A stretch of 13,802 nt of DNA from Bordetella parapertussis (GTDB taxonomy: Bacteria > Pseudomonadota > Gammaproteobacteria > Burkholderiales > Burkholderiaceae_C). The stretch lies in NCBI GenBank assembly GCA_945900695.1, contig CAMDJU010000041.1:1-13802 (forward strand). The letters are read 5' to 3'. Position 1 is the first letter of the stretch; the number at the start of each line of letters is the position of its first letter. The notes under the pieces are model-generated. The model did no database searches and was not told the DNA's origin. It saw nothing but the letters and a program-made list of their open reading frames with translations. Both the position numbers and the translations under genes were made by a program. Below are positions 6,033 to 13,614 of this stretch, piece by piece.

Positions 6033-8192
6033 TCATCGCTGGTTCAGGGCATTCAGAACCAGTGTGGGGCTGAGCAGTTCAGACAAGACCAAAGGTGCTT
6101 GGCCGGGTTGGTACAACACGTAGACGGGTACGCCACTGCGGCCCAATTCGGTCAAAGCACGGGTGATGGCCGGGTCGCGACGCGTCCAGTCGGCCCGCAT
6201 CAGGCTGATGTTTTGGCGTTCAAATTCTCGCAAGACATCAGGGTGGCTCAACGTGGTTTGTTTGTTCAACTGGCAAGTCACACACCAAGCTGCGGTGAAG
6301 TCGACAAACACAGCCTGCCCTTGATCCAATCGATCCTTGACTGCAAGCGAAGACCAACTTTGCCAGGTCGAACCCACTGACCGGCTGGGTTCTTCAGGGG
6401 CGTTCAAGCGGGGCCAAGTCACCCAGGCACAGGTCAGCCAAGCCGCAAAGGACAAAAGCACCAACCATTGGCGAGCGGGTTTTTGCAAACCCCAGGCCCA
6501 AATCAGCGCGGCCGTGGCCAACAAAACCAGCAGCATGGCCATGGCCGCGTCCAAACTGGTTTGTTGACCCAAAACCCACAAGAGCCAAACCACCGTGATC
6601 CATAAAGGAAACGCCATCAGCGTTTTGAAAACGCTCATCCAGGCCCCCGGTTGAGGTAGGAACTTGCCCATGGCGGGCCACAGGCTGAGCAGGGCATAGG
6701 GCAAAGCCATGCCCACGCCCATGGCGGCCAAAACTGCCAGGGCGCTGGGCCAGTCTTGGCTCAAGGCCCAGCCCATCGAGACCCCCACAAAGGGTGCCGT
6801 GCAGGGCGAAGCCAGTCCCACCGCCAGCACCCCTGAGGCAAACGCATTGACAGCCGGGCGTTGTGATTGCCACCCACCCCAAGCGGCAGGCCACAACTGG
6901 CCCCATTCAAACAAGCCCATCAGGTTCAGGGCCAGGGCAGTGAAGAGCAAAGCCAAAGCGCTGACAAACAAGGGGGACTGCAGTTGAAAGCCCCACCCCA
7001 GTTGCTCACCGGCCGCACGAAACATCAAAACTGCAGCACCCAAAGCCACAAAAGTGAACACCACGCCAGCGCTGTAGGCAGCCCCGTCCCTTCGCCGTTG
7101 GCGAGGGCTGGTCCCCGGCAAGCCCAAAGCCACCACCTTGATGGCCAAAACGGGTAATACGCAAGGCATGAGGTTGAGCACCAAACCGCCCACCAAAGCA
7201 GTGATCAAGGCCAGCCAAAAACTGGCGCCCCAATTCGCATCCGTTGGGCTGGTGGGTGCAAGCACAGAAATGGCGGGCGTTGCGCTGGGCAGCTTGCCCA
7301 CACCCACACTGGGGCTTGGCAGCGCTGGCCACACGCCTGTCACAGGCAGGCTCACCCGCCAGGCTGTGGATTCAGCGCCTTTGCCGAACACCAGCACCAA
7401 GGGCAGTTGTTGCGGCTGGGTGCTGCGCATGGGGTGCAGGGGCAGATCCATGTGCCATTCATCTTTGCGCCATTGGCCTTGGCTGCGAGGATGGGTTTCG
7501 CCGGCATGGTCTGTCACCTCTGGCAACTCGACAAACACCGCAGGTTTTTGGCCCCAAACGGTTTGTGGCAGGCCAACGATGGTCAGTGCCATGCGGTCTG
7601 GGTGAACTTGGGCTTGAGATGCGCCCGTTGCCAGCGCTTGAGGTTGCTGGCGCAACAAGGCTTCAAACAGCGGTCCATTCACCGCTTGGCTGCTTTGGCT
7701 CGGAATGCGCAACACAAATCGGCCTTCTTGCGGGATGCATTCCTGTCGGCACACCAGCCAGTTGGCTTGCAAAGTCACTTCTTGCGTTTCCGTGAGCTTG
7801 GCTGCTGCGGTCATGCTGACGGGGGCAGCCAACAAAACCGCGCCTTCAAAACCATAGTTGGTCATCTCTCCCACCCGGATTTTGTGCGGCGTGGGCCAAT
7901 GGGTTTCGCCAGCCGACCATCCCGAAGGCAGCTGCCATTCCAATTGCGTGGGCAGGCCAGAATCACCTGGGTTCTTCCAATAGGTATGCCAACCCTTCTG
8001 GTGCTGAATGTGCAGGCCCAGCCACATGGTTTTGCCCGGCCCCAGCCCTTGTGGCGCCCAGACCATCAATTCAACGCGCACTTGGCCGGTATTGACCACG
8101 GCAGCGTTGCTTTGTGCCCAAAGGCCGCCCACACAGCCCAGCATCAAGGCCAAAGCGGACAAAGCATTGCGAAAGTGGGAGAAGCAAAACAT
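6033..8192 (-). CDS. DsbD/ScsB-type protein-disulfide reductase with C-terminal thioredoxin domain
   Basis: This inner-membrane protein probably carries electrons from cytoplasmic thioredoxin to periplasmic partners such as disulfide isomerases, cytochrome c maturation factors or peroxide-detoxifying thiol proteins. The 719 residues comprise a signal peptide (about 1-26, ending LWA-Q) and a periplasmic beta-rich domain to about 310 with cysteines at 148 and 152 (CRQEC). About eight membrane segments cover 325-595, with the conserved cysteines C344 in LMPCVLPV and C464 in ASPCTAPF. A C-terminal thioredoxin fold follows with CVTC at 637-640 in DFTAAWCVTC. These three cysteine pairs are the hallmark of the DsbD/ScsB relay. 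The N-terminal CxxxC spacing suggests the ScsB-like branch rather than classical DsbD, so no gene symbol is given. It is divergent from the creatininase-like gene across 76 bp and followed by hemE. Confidence 0.9.
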   Translation of the reverse strand: MFCFSHFRNALSALALMLGCVGGLWAQSNAAVVNTGQVRVELMVWAPQGLGPGKTMWLGLHIQHQKGWHTYWKNPGDSGLPTQLEWQLPSGWSAGETHWPTPHKIRVGEMTNYGFEGAVLLAAPVSMTAAAKLTETQEVTLQANWLVCRQECIPQEGRFVLRIPSQSSQAVNGPLFEALLRQQPQALATGASQAQVHPDRMALTIVGLPQTVWGQKPAVFVELPEVTDHAGETHPRSQGQWRKDEWHMDLPLHPMRSTQPQQLPLVLVFGKGAESTAWRVSLPVTGVWPALPSPSVGVGKLPSATPAISVLAPTSPTDANWGASFWLALITALVGGLVLNLMPCVLPVLAIKVVALGLPGTSPRQRRRDGAAYSAGVVFTFVALGAAVLMFRAAGEQLGWGFQLQSPLFVSALALLFTALALNLMGLFEWGQLWPAAWGGWQSQRPAVNAFASGVLAVGLASPCTAPFVGVSMGWALSQDWPSALAVLAAMGVGMALPYALLSLWPAMGKFLPQPGAWMSVFKTLMAFPLWITVVWLLWVLGQQTSLDAAMAMLLVLLATAALIWAWGLQKPARQWLVLLSFAAWLTCAWVTWPRLNAPEEPSRSVGSTWQSWSSLAVKDRLDQGQAVFVDFTAAWCVTCQLNKQTTLSHPDVLREFERQNISLMRADWTRRDPAITRALTELGRSGVPVYVLYQPGQAPLVLSELLSPTLVLNALNQR

Positions 8193-8268
8193 AAAGTGCC
8201 GATGGTAGCGAATGGCCTAACCCACCTCAGCACGGTTGGCTTTGTTGCAAAGTCCTTAAGATGAGGGG

Positions 8269-9063
8269 ATGGACATCACATCTCATTTCTGGGCCCAACT
8301 CACCACCACCGACTTTGCCCTGCTCGATGCTGAGCGGGCGGTGGCTGTCTTGCCTTTGGGGGCCACCGAGCAGCATGGCCCCCATTTACCCTTAAGCGTG
8401 GACACCACCTTGGTCGATGGGGTGATCGGCTCGGCGCTGACCCATTTCACCAGTGCCGACCCGGTGCTTTTTTTACCCACCCAAAACCTGGGTTTGAGCA
8501 CCGAACACACCGCGTTTGCAGGCACAGTCAGTGTGGGACCAGCCACCTTGATCGAACTCTGGTGCGATATTGGTGCCAGCGTGGCCCGTGCGGGTTTAAA
8601 AAAAATGGTCTTGTTCAACGCCCATGGGGGAAATGTGGGCTTGATGGATGTGGTGGCCCGCGAGTTGCGGGCCCGCCATGGCCTGCTGGTGTTTGGCACC
8701 AGTTGGTATCAGCTGCCCTTGGGGGATGCGGTGATGGGCCTGTTCAGCGCAGAGGAACACCGCTTTGGTGCGCACGCGGGCGCGATGGAAACAGCCATGA
8801 TGCTGGCTCTGTCACCCCAAGATGTGCGCATGGCCCAAGCCCAAAACTTTGCTTCGGCGGCCCAGAAAAAGGCCGCTCGCTTTTCCATCTTGGGAGATGG
8901 GCGCAGCGCCAAACAAGGCTGGCACATGCAAGACTACAACCCTGATGGCGCGGCGGGCAATGCCTTGACCGCCCAGGCCGACCATGGACAGGCCTTGGTG
9001 CAAGCGGCAGGATTGCAATTGGCGCGCATGTTGCGCGAGGTGGTGGAACACCCCCCGCTGTGA
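8269..9063 (+). CDS. Creatininase family amidohydrolase
   Basis: This is a 264-residue cytoplasmic metal-dependent amidohydrolase of the creatininase family (PF02633 type), normal in length. Metal-site residues are visible as E34 and H36 in GATEQHGPHLPLSVDT, D45, H119 in FNAHGGN, and a glutamate at E174 in HAGAMETAMM. The true Pseudomonas creatininase has NGHYEN where this protein has NAHGGN, so creatinine is unlikely to be the substrate. Family members also act on formamidopyrimidines, dehydro-inososes and peptide precursors, and the substrate here is unknown. The C-terminal segment DYNPDGAAGNA is typical of the family. A GAGGGG stretch abuts the ATG at 8269, closer than a normal Shine-Dalgarno. 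It diverges from the DsbD-like gene and converges with the phosphatase gene (16 bp gap). The coding region contains an A8 run at 8598-8605. Confidence 0.9.
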   Translation: MDITSHFWAQLTTTDFALLDAERAVAVLPLGATEQHGPHLPLSVDTTLVDGVIGSALTHFTSADPVLFLPTQNLGLSTEHTAFAGTVSVGPATLIELWCDIGASVARAGLKKMVLFNAHGGNVGLMDVVARELRARHGLLVFGTSWYQLPLGDAVMGLFSAEEHRFGAHAGAMETAMMLALSPQDVRMAQAQNFASAAQKKAARFSILGDGRSAKQGWHMQDYNPDGAAGNALTAQADHGQALVQAAGLQLARMLREVVEHPPL

Positions 9064-9079
9064 CACGGCAGGCGACCCT

Positions 9080-9751
9080 TCAGGTGTAAGTGACCCAGCC
9101 TTGGTGGGCCAGGCCATCCAGGTGGTTAATGGTGTTGTGGCTGATCAATGACAAGCGCTTGGGCGTGTAGTGGATTTCGCACACAGCGGTGTTGCGGATG
9201 CGCATATTGAGCTCAATCGTCACCTCGGCGGGTGTTTGCAGCACGTGGCCCACCGCTGTGGCAATTGGCCCACCACTGGACACCACCAGTACATCGCCGC
9301 TGTGTTGGGCTTGCACATGCGCCAATGCCGATATGACACCACGGACAAAGTCGGGGTAGGTGGGCATGCCTTGGGGCTGTGATTGGCCCCGCATCCAGGC
9401 TTGCAAGCCTTTGCGCAACAAACCAAAGTGGTGTTTGTAAAGCTCTGGTGTATCGGGCTTGGCCAAAGGCTCGGGGTGGATGGCGTGGATCACCGCGTGG
9501 CTGTCGTATTCGTTCAAGCCGGGCCACACCAAGGCCTGCGGGTCGGCGTGGTTCAGACCTTTGCAAATGCCTTGCCAGGTTTGATGGTGCCGCTTCAAAC
9601 TGCCGGTCATCACGGCTTCAAACTGTCGGCCACGGTCCCGAAAATAGGCACCCAATTGGCGGCTTTGGCGCTCGCCCAATTCCGACAGTTGGTCATAGTC
9701 GTCGGCGCCAAACGAGGCCTGGCCGTGGCGCACCAAGTAAAGAGTTCCCAT
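9080..9751 (-). CDS. Histidine phosphatase (phosphoglycerate mutase-like) family protein, atypical active site
   Basis: The 223-residue protein begins with the branch-1 signature LYLVRHGQASFG, with the phospho-accepting histidine at H9 and R8. It continues with the expected SLKRHHQT (R54) and the acidic NEYD segment (E81). The position where family members normally carry the second catalytic histidine (VSHGG-like) reads VVSSGGPIATA, residues 157-165, so serine replaces histidine at 159. I recall similar versions in other Burkholderiales, so this may be a subfamily trait rather than a lesion. The rest of the fold looks intact. It could be a weak phosphatase, a phosphate-ester binder, or act with another base. 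The substrate is unknown. It is the last gene of the probable uup to phosphatase unit, with a 70 bp gap to the PhzF-like gene holding two small hairpins. Confidence 0.88.
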   Translation of the reverse strand: MGTLYLVRHGQASFGADDYDQLSELGERQSRQLGAYFRDRGRQFEAVMTGSLKRHHQTWQGICKGLNHADPQALVWPGLNEYDSHAVIHAIHPEPLAKPDTPELYKHHFGLLRKGLQAWMRGQSQPQGMPTYPDFVRGVISALAHVQAQHSGDVLVVSSGGPIATAVGHVLQTPAEVTIELNMRIRNTAVCEIHYTPKRLSLISHNTINHLDGLAHQGWVTYT

Positions 9752-9781
9752 GCGGATATTGTCGCGAATCGGGGACAGCCA

Positions 9782-9820
9782 TAGCGTCTCGTGGGGGACG
9801 CTAGCCCACCCGATTGGTGG
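9782..9820. repeat. Two small hairpins between the PhzF-like and phosphatase genes
   Basis: TAGCGTC (9782-9788) pairs with GACGCTA (9797-9803) around 8 nt. CCACC (9806-9810) pairs with GGTGG (9816-9820) around 5 nt. They start one base beyond the PhzF-like stop codon on the minus strand and end about 30 nt before the phosphatase ATG. No T-tract follows, so an intrinsic terminator is not supported. The layout resembles the dsbD-like/hemE gap, although the sequences differ. Confidence 0.45.
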
Positions 9821-9821
9821 A

Positions 9822-10679
9822 TCAAAGCGTCACATGGCCCTTGATGCAAACCACTGATTCACCGCCCACCCACACCTGCCCTTGTGCATCTTGTTGCACA
9901 TGCACCCGGCCGGCGCGGCCCAGGGCTGTACCCTGTCGAGCCACGTAATGTCCCGGTGCAAGCCCAGCACCGATCAGCCATTGGCCCAAGGCCGCATTCA
10001 GACTTCCGGTGACCGGATCCTCGGTCAAGCCAGCATTGCCTGGGAAAAAAGCACGCACCTCGAAGGCCTCTGCCGAGTCATCTGGTCCTCGCAGTAGCGG
10101 TTTATCCAAGGGGGCGATCACCCCCACTTCCATGCCCGCCAGTATCTGGGCGTTGGGCTTCAGGGCCAACACTTGCGCCGCGCTGGCCAGCATGACACCG
10201 CGCCACTGCGGGCCGTTGTCGCACCAAGCGTGGTGCAAGATCTCCTGCCTGGTCACACCCAAGCCATGCGCAATGATCAACACCTCGTCTTCTGGCAAGG
10301 CGCCACTGCGTCGCAAGGGGGGTGCGGCAAAGGCCAGGCGTTGGCCGTCTCGCCGAATGCGCACCAAGCCCACCGCGCATTCCTGCACCACCTCCGCGCC
10401 CTGGGGCACACCGCCGGCATCCAACCAAGCGTGGCAACTGCCCAAGGTGGGGTGGCCGGCGAACGGGAGTTCGCGCCCAGGGCAAAAAATGCGCAGCGCA
10501 TAGTCCGCCTCCGGTTGGGTGGGTGGCAAGACAAACGTGGCTTCGGATAAATTGGTCCAATCGGTGAAGGCCTGCATGTCTTGGGTGGACAGGCCTGTGC
10601 CATCCAGCACCACTGCCACCGGGTTGCCCAGGTAGGGGGTGGCGGTAAAAACATCGACTTGGGCAAAAGCGCGTTTCAT
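9822..10679 (-). CDS. PhzF family isomerase/epimerase-like protein
   Basis: This is a 285-residue protein of the PhzF (phenazine biosynthesis-like) family, which shares the two-domain diaminopimelate-epimerase fold. In phenazine producers PhzF isomerises trans-2,3-dihydro-3-hydroxyanthranilate; most chromosomal homologues have no known substrate. Landmarks are FAQVDVFTATPYLGNPVAVV at the N-terminus, the catalytic glutamate in NLSEATF (E46), the GHPTLGSCHAWL motif, and EDPVTGSLNAALGQWL with the conserved DPVTGS of the second domain. No other phenazine genes are nearby, so phenazine production is not implied. The ATG at 10679 is chosen because family proteins begin close to the FAQVDVF segment. 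An in-frame ATG at 10706 would add nine residues and sit just past the exporter's stop. Longer upstream starts overlap the exporter. It lies 31 bp after the LysE-type gene on the same strand, so cotranscription is likely. Confidence 0.9.
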   Translation of the reverse strand: MKRAFAQVDVFTATPYLGNPVAVVLDGTGLSTQDMQAFTDWTNLSEATFVLPPTQPEADYALRIFCPGRELPFAGHPTLGSCHAWLDAGGVPQGAEVVQECAVGLVRIRRDGQRLAFAAPPLRRSGALPEDEVLIIAHGLGVTRQEILHHAWCDNGPQWRGVMLASAAQVLALKPNAQILAGMEVGVIAPLDKPLLRGPDDSAEAFEVRAFFPGNAGLTEDPVTGSLNAALGQWLIGAGLAPGHYVARQGTALGRAGRVHVQQDAQGQVWVGGESVVCIKGHVTL

Positions 10680-10710
10680 GGGCAAGTCTTTGTTCAAAAG
10701 CTTCATTGCA

Positions 10711-11325
10711 TCATGCCAGCAAAACCCAGCCAGCGGTGACCACCAACAGCGATGCCAAGCCCCGGTTGAACCAGAGCAATCGCTGTCCCTGACCCAGCCA
10801 TTGCCGCAGCACCGAACCGACACAGGCATAAGTGAAGTTGCTGCAAAAGGCAAAGGCCATGCCCACGCCAACCACCTGCACCAAGCGCTCGGTGGGGTTG
10901 GTCGCCGCTTGTCCACTGGCATTGATCACCCAACCGCTGGTCAAGGTGGTGGCCAGCATCCAGGCTTTGATGTTGAGAAATTGAAGCCCCACACCTTGCC
11001 AAAAACCCACGCTCAACCGTGATGTGTCAACCGTTCCCAAATGCTGTGCGCGGCTGAGTTTGAATGCCAGCCAAAGCATGTAAGCCGCGCCAGCCCATTG
11101 GATGGCCCAGCGAACGGGTGGGTTGTCGATGATCAACAGGCCCAAGCCAGCGCCGCACAGCACCAACAGCAATGCCCAGCCCACGGGCACGGCGAAACAA
11201 AAACGCAAGGCCCGGCGCAGGCCGTGATTGGCGGCCAACGCGGTCGATAAAGTGGTGTTGGGCCCCGGGGAAAAGCTGACCGCAGTGCACATCGCCAGCA
11301 AAGCCGCCCATTCGGAGCTACCCAT
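10711..11325 (-). CDS. LysE/RhtB-type amino-acid or metabolite exporter
   Basis: This is a small inner-membrane exporter (204 residues) of the LysE/RhtB superfamily, whose members expel amino acids such as lysine, homoserine, threonine or cysteine derivatives. The N-terminal signature SFSPGPNTTLSTALAANHG at about 17-35 corresponds to the conserved GPN motif. About six hydrophobic segments follow, with a short polar loop near residues 90-105 (KLSRAQHLGTVDTSR). Length is normal and the substrate cannot be inferred. The ATG at 11325 follows the clearest ribosome-binding site in the window (AAGGGGG, 11330-11336). It lies 36 bp after uup and 31 bp before the PhzF-like gene, so it probably shares their transcript. 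Confidence 0.9.
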   Translation of the reverse strand: MGSSEWAALLAMCTAVSFSPGPNTTLSTALAANHGLRRALRFCFAVPVGWALLLVLCGAGLGLLIIDNPPVRWAIQWAGAAYMLWLAFKLSRAQHLGTVDTSRLSVGFWQGVGLQFLNIKAWMLATTLTSGWVINASGQAATNPTERLVQVVGVGMAFAFCSNFTYACVGSVLRQWLGQGQRLLWFNRGLASLLVVTAGWVLLA

Positions 11326-11329
11326 GTAT

Positions 11330-11336
11330 CCCCCTT
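11330..11336 (-). promoter_or_regulatory. Ribosome-binding site of the LysE-type gene
   Basis: The minus strand reads AAGGGGG, four bases before the ATG at 11325. It is the only strong purine-rich Shine-Dalgarno-like element found in front of a start in this window, and it supports the chosen start. Confidence 0.6.
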
Positions 11337-11361
11337 GAAGCGATTTTTGTGTGGTGTGACA

Positions 11362-13275
11362 TCAGCGGTTGCCCAGGGTTTCCCAGCGTTGCAAGGCCTG
11401 CATCAACTCGGACTCAATCGCCTCAATGCGCATTCCCAGTTGGGCCGCTTTGACGTGGTCCTGGGCGAACAATTGGCCATCGGCCAGCAAATGATTCAGC
11501 TCGTTTTGTTCGCGCTCTAAAGATTCGATCAAAGCGGGCAAGCCCTCTAGCTCGCGCTGCTCTTTAAAGCTCAGCTTGGCCTTTTTGGTGAGTGGCGGCG
11601 GGGGTACTGCTTGGGTCTGTGCCGCCGCCTGTATCGGTGGTGCAGCGGTGGTTTGAACGGCGACCGAGTCGATGGATGAACCAGCGTTGAGCGCCATCGC
11701 GCGGCGTGATTGTTGCAGCCAATCTTGCACGCCGCCCACATACTCACGCCAATGGCCGTCGCCTTCAAAGACCAAGGTGTTGGTGACCACCTCATCCAAA
11801 AATGTGCGGTCGTGGCTCACGATGAACACCGTGCCATCGTAGTTTTGCAACAACTCTTCGAGCAATTCCAAGGTGTCAATGTCCAAGTCATTGGTGGGCT
11901 CATCGAGCACCAGCACGTTGGCCGGCCTGGCGAACAAACGAGCCAATAGCAGTCGATTTCGTTCGCCACCAGAAAGTGACCGAATGGGCGAGTGCGCGCG
12001 GCCAGGCGAAAACAGAAAGTCTTGCAAGTAGCTTTTGACGTGCTTGCGCTGGCTGCCAATTTCAATCCATTCGCTGCCCGGGCTGATGAAGTCCTCCAGG
12101 CTGGCGTCCAAGTCCAGGGCTTGGCGCATTTGGTCAAAATAGGCAACCTGAATTTTTGTCCCTTGACGCACTTTCCCGCTGTCAGCAGCAATTTCGCCCA
12201 AGATCAGCTTGAGAAGCGTGGTTTTGCCGGCGCCATTGGGGCCCATCAGACCCACCTTGTCACCCCGCAACAGGGTGGCGCTGAAATCCCTCACCACCGT
12301 TTTTCGATCGCCATTGGGAGCGGTGAACCACTTGCTCACACCTTCAAGCTCGGCAACAATTTTGCCGCTGGGCGCACCGCTGGACAAGCCCATGTTCACC
12401 CGGCCTTGAACTTCGCGGCGCTGGGCGCGCTGTTGACGCAACTGCTCCAGCCGAACAATGCGACTTTGGCTGCGGGTGCGGCGCGCCTCCACCCCTTTGC
12501 GCACCCAAACCTCCTCTTCGGCCAACAGTTTGTCTGCCCGGGCTTGAACCACGGCCTCTTGTGCCAACTGGGCTTCTTTTTGGCGTTGGTAAGCCGCGTA
12601 ATTGCCCGGATAAGACAGCAAGCGACCCCGGTCAAGCTCGACGATGCGCGTGGCCACTTTGTCCAAAAAGCTGCGATCGTGGGTGATGATGACCATGCTG
12701 GTGCGCGACTCGATCAGCAGGTTCTCCAGCCACTCGATGCTGTCAAGATCCAAATGATTGGTGGGTTCGTCCAACAGCAAAATATCGGGTTGTTGCACCA
12801 AAGCCTGAGCCAGCGCAACGCGCTTGGCTGTTCCGCCAGAAAGCTCAGAAACCCGCGCATGGGGGCTCAGGCGCAATCGGTGTAGCGTCTCTTCCACCCG
12901 TTGCTCCCAACCCCAACCGTGGCGCGACTCAATGGCGTTTTGCAAAAGATTCAAGTCGCCTTCGCCCAACGAGTAGCTGTCAATCCAGGCGATCACCTCG
13001 GACAGGCCTTGCCGGACAGCTTCATGCACGGTCCATTCAGGGTCAAGCACCGGCTCTTGAAGTACCAAGGCCAAACGAACCCCTTGTTGCAGTTGCAATT
13101 GACCATCATCAGGCTTTTCAAGGCCCGCCAAAATGCGCATGAGAGAGGATTTGCCCGTGCCATTGCGACCAATCAAGCCCACTCTCTCAAGGGGTTGCAG
13201 TGAAAAATCCGCGTGATCGAGCAAGGCGGCTTGGCCAAACGCCAATTGGGCTTGTTGTAGTTGAAGCAGGCTCAT
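11362..13275 (-). CDS. uup: ABC-F family ATPase Uup
   Basis: Uup is a soluble ABC-F protein with two ATP-binding domains and no membrane part. Family members bind ribosomes, and Uup is also linked to genome stability (precise transposon excision, branched DNA). The 637-residue product has Walker A GRNGTGKS at 36-43, LSGGT at 145-149, DEPTNHLD from 169 and H199 in the first domain. A charged, coiled interdomain linker spans about 230-300. The second domain has GPNGAGKT at 345-352, LSGGE at 434-438 and DEPTNDLD from 458. A Q/A/P-rich linker (about 535-563) leads to the C-terminal coiled coil (KLSFKEQRELEGLPALI from 567), the Uup-specific DNA-binding extension. The ATG at 13275 (MSLLQLQQAQL) matches the family N-terminus; one 39 bp upstream would add an unrelated leader. 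It heads the probable four-gene minus-strand unit and diverges from the rRNA promoter region. Confidence 0.94.
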   Translation of the reverse strand: MSLLQLQQAQLAFGQAALLDHADFSLQPLERVGLIGRNGTGKSSLMRILAGLEKPDDGQLQLQQGVRLALVLQEPVLDPEWTVHEAVRQGLSEVIAWIDSYSLGEGDLNLLQNAIESRHGWGWEQRVEETLHRLRLSPHARVSELSGGTAKRVALAQALVQQPDILLLDEPTNHLDLDSIEWLENLLIESRTSMVIITHDRSFLDKVATRIVELDRGRLLSYPGNYAAYQRQKEAQLAQEAVVQARADKLLAEEEVWVRKGVEARRTRSQSRIVRLEQLRQQRAQRREVQGRVNMGLSSGAPSGKIVAELEGVSKWFTAPNGDRKTVVRDFSATLLRGDKVGLMGPNGAGKTTLLKLILGEIAADSGKVRQGTKIQVAYFDQMRQALDLDASLEDFISPGSEWIEIGSQRKHVKSYLQDFLFSPGRAHSPIRSLSGGERNRLLLARLFARPANVLVLDEPTNDLDIDTLELLEELLQNYDGTVFIVSHDRTFLDEVVTNTLVFEGDGHWREYVGGVQDWLQQSRRAMALNAGSSIDSVAVQTTAAPPIQAAAQTQAVPPPPLTKKAKLSFKEQRELEGLPALIESLEREQNELNHLLADGQLFAQDHVKAAQLGMRIEAIESELMQALQRWETLGNR

Positions 13276-13519
13276 GATGTGGGCTAAAAATAAGGGCGCG
13301 CAGCCATCGGGCATAGCGAAAAACCTGATCGAAGTTGCAATCCAGGCCGGTCATTCTCGCTGACAAAAAAGCGGTCTTGTTGAAGAGTCAACTTCGCGCC
13401 GGGTATCGACCGCATATCGAAAACACTTTTCCTAAATAAATTAAATCATTTAAATTCAACGTCTTAGCCGTCCTTGGCGCATGCAATCAACAGTTCTTGA
13501 GGAAAATAAATGCGAAGAG
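13276..13519. promoter_or_regulatory. Divergent uup/rRNA upstream region
   Basis: There is no gene here. The stretch must hold the uup promoter on the minus strand; TTGCAA at 13335-13340 with a TATGCC-like hexamer beyond it has poor spacing and is not called. A short inverted repeat GTTGA-AGAG-TCAAC lies at 13379-13392. An AT-rich block at about 13430-13460 contains the perfect 13 bp dyad TTAAAT-C-ATTTAA (13441-13453). It ends about 65 bp upstream of the first rRNA-type promoter, a position where Fis or H-NS like proteins often bind, but no specific factor can be named. Confidence 0.45.
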
Positions 13520-13549
13520 TTGACCTGCACACAAATTCCGATATATACT
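13520..13549 (+). promoter_or_regulatory. Upstream rRNA-operon promoter (P1)
   Basis: A -35 TTGACC (13520-13525) is followed after 18 bp by the -10 TATACT (13544-13549); each hexamer matches the sigma70 consensus at five of six positions. An A-rich stretch (GGAAAATAAATG) immediately upstream is placed like an UP element. The GC-containing discriminator just downstream (GCAAGGC) fits growth-rate-regulated stable RNA promoters. Confidence 0.65.
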
Positions 13550-13614
13550 GCAAGGCTTCGCACAAACAGCAACGCCTTCAAAGGCCGCGCAAACTGTGCA
13601 AAAGACCCCGGGAG

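Noticed and set aside
7407..8264. Plus-strand open frame of 285 codons
   Set aside because: Antisense shadow of the DsbD-like gene; no domain recognised and composition is typical of a reversed coding strand.
9822..10679. Phenazine biosynthesis locus
   Set aside because: Only a PhzF-like gene is present; no phzA/B/D/E/G neighbours, and stand-alone PhzF homologues are common.
10680..10922. Upstream extension of the PhzF-like frame
   Set aside because: It overlaps the exporter gene in another frame; the family N-terminus begins at MKRAFAQVDVF. Only the nine-residue version from 10706 remains possible.
11992..12885. Plus-strand open frame of 297 codons
   Set aside because: Antisense shadow of uup, which has two complete ATPase domains on the other strand.
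13276..13314. Thirteen-residue N-terminal extension of Uup
   Set aside because: Family proteins start with the MSLLxLxxAxL-type strand, which begins at 13275.
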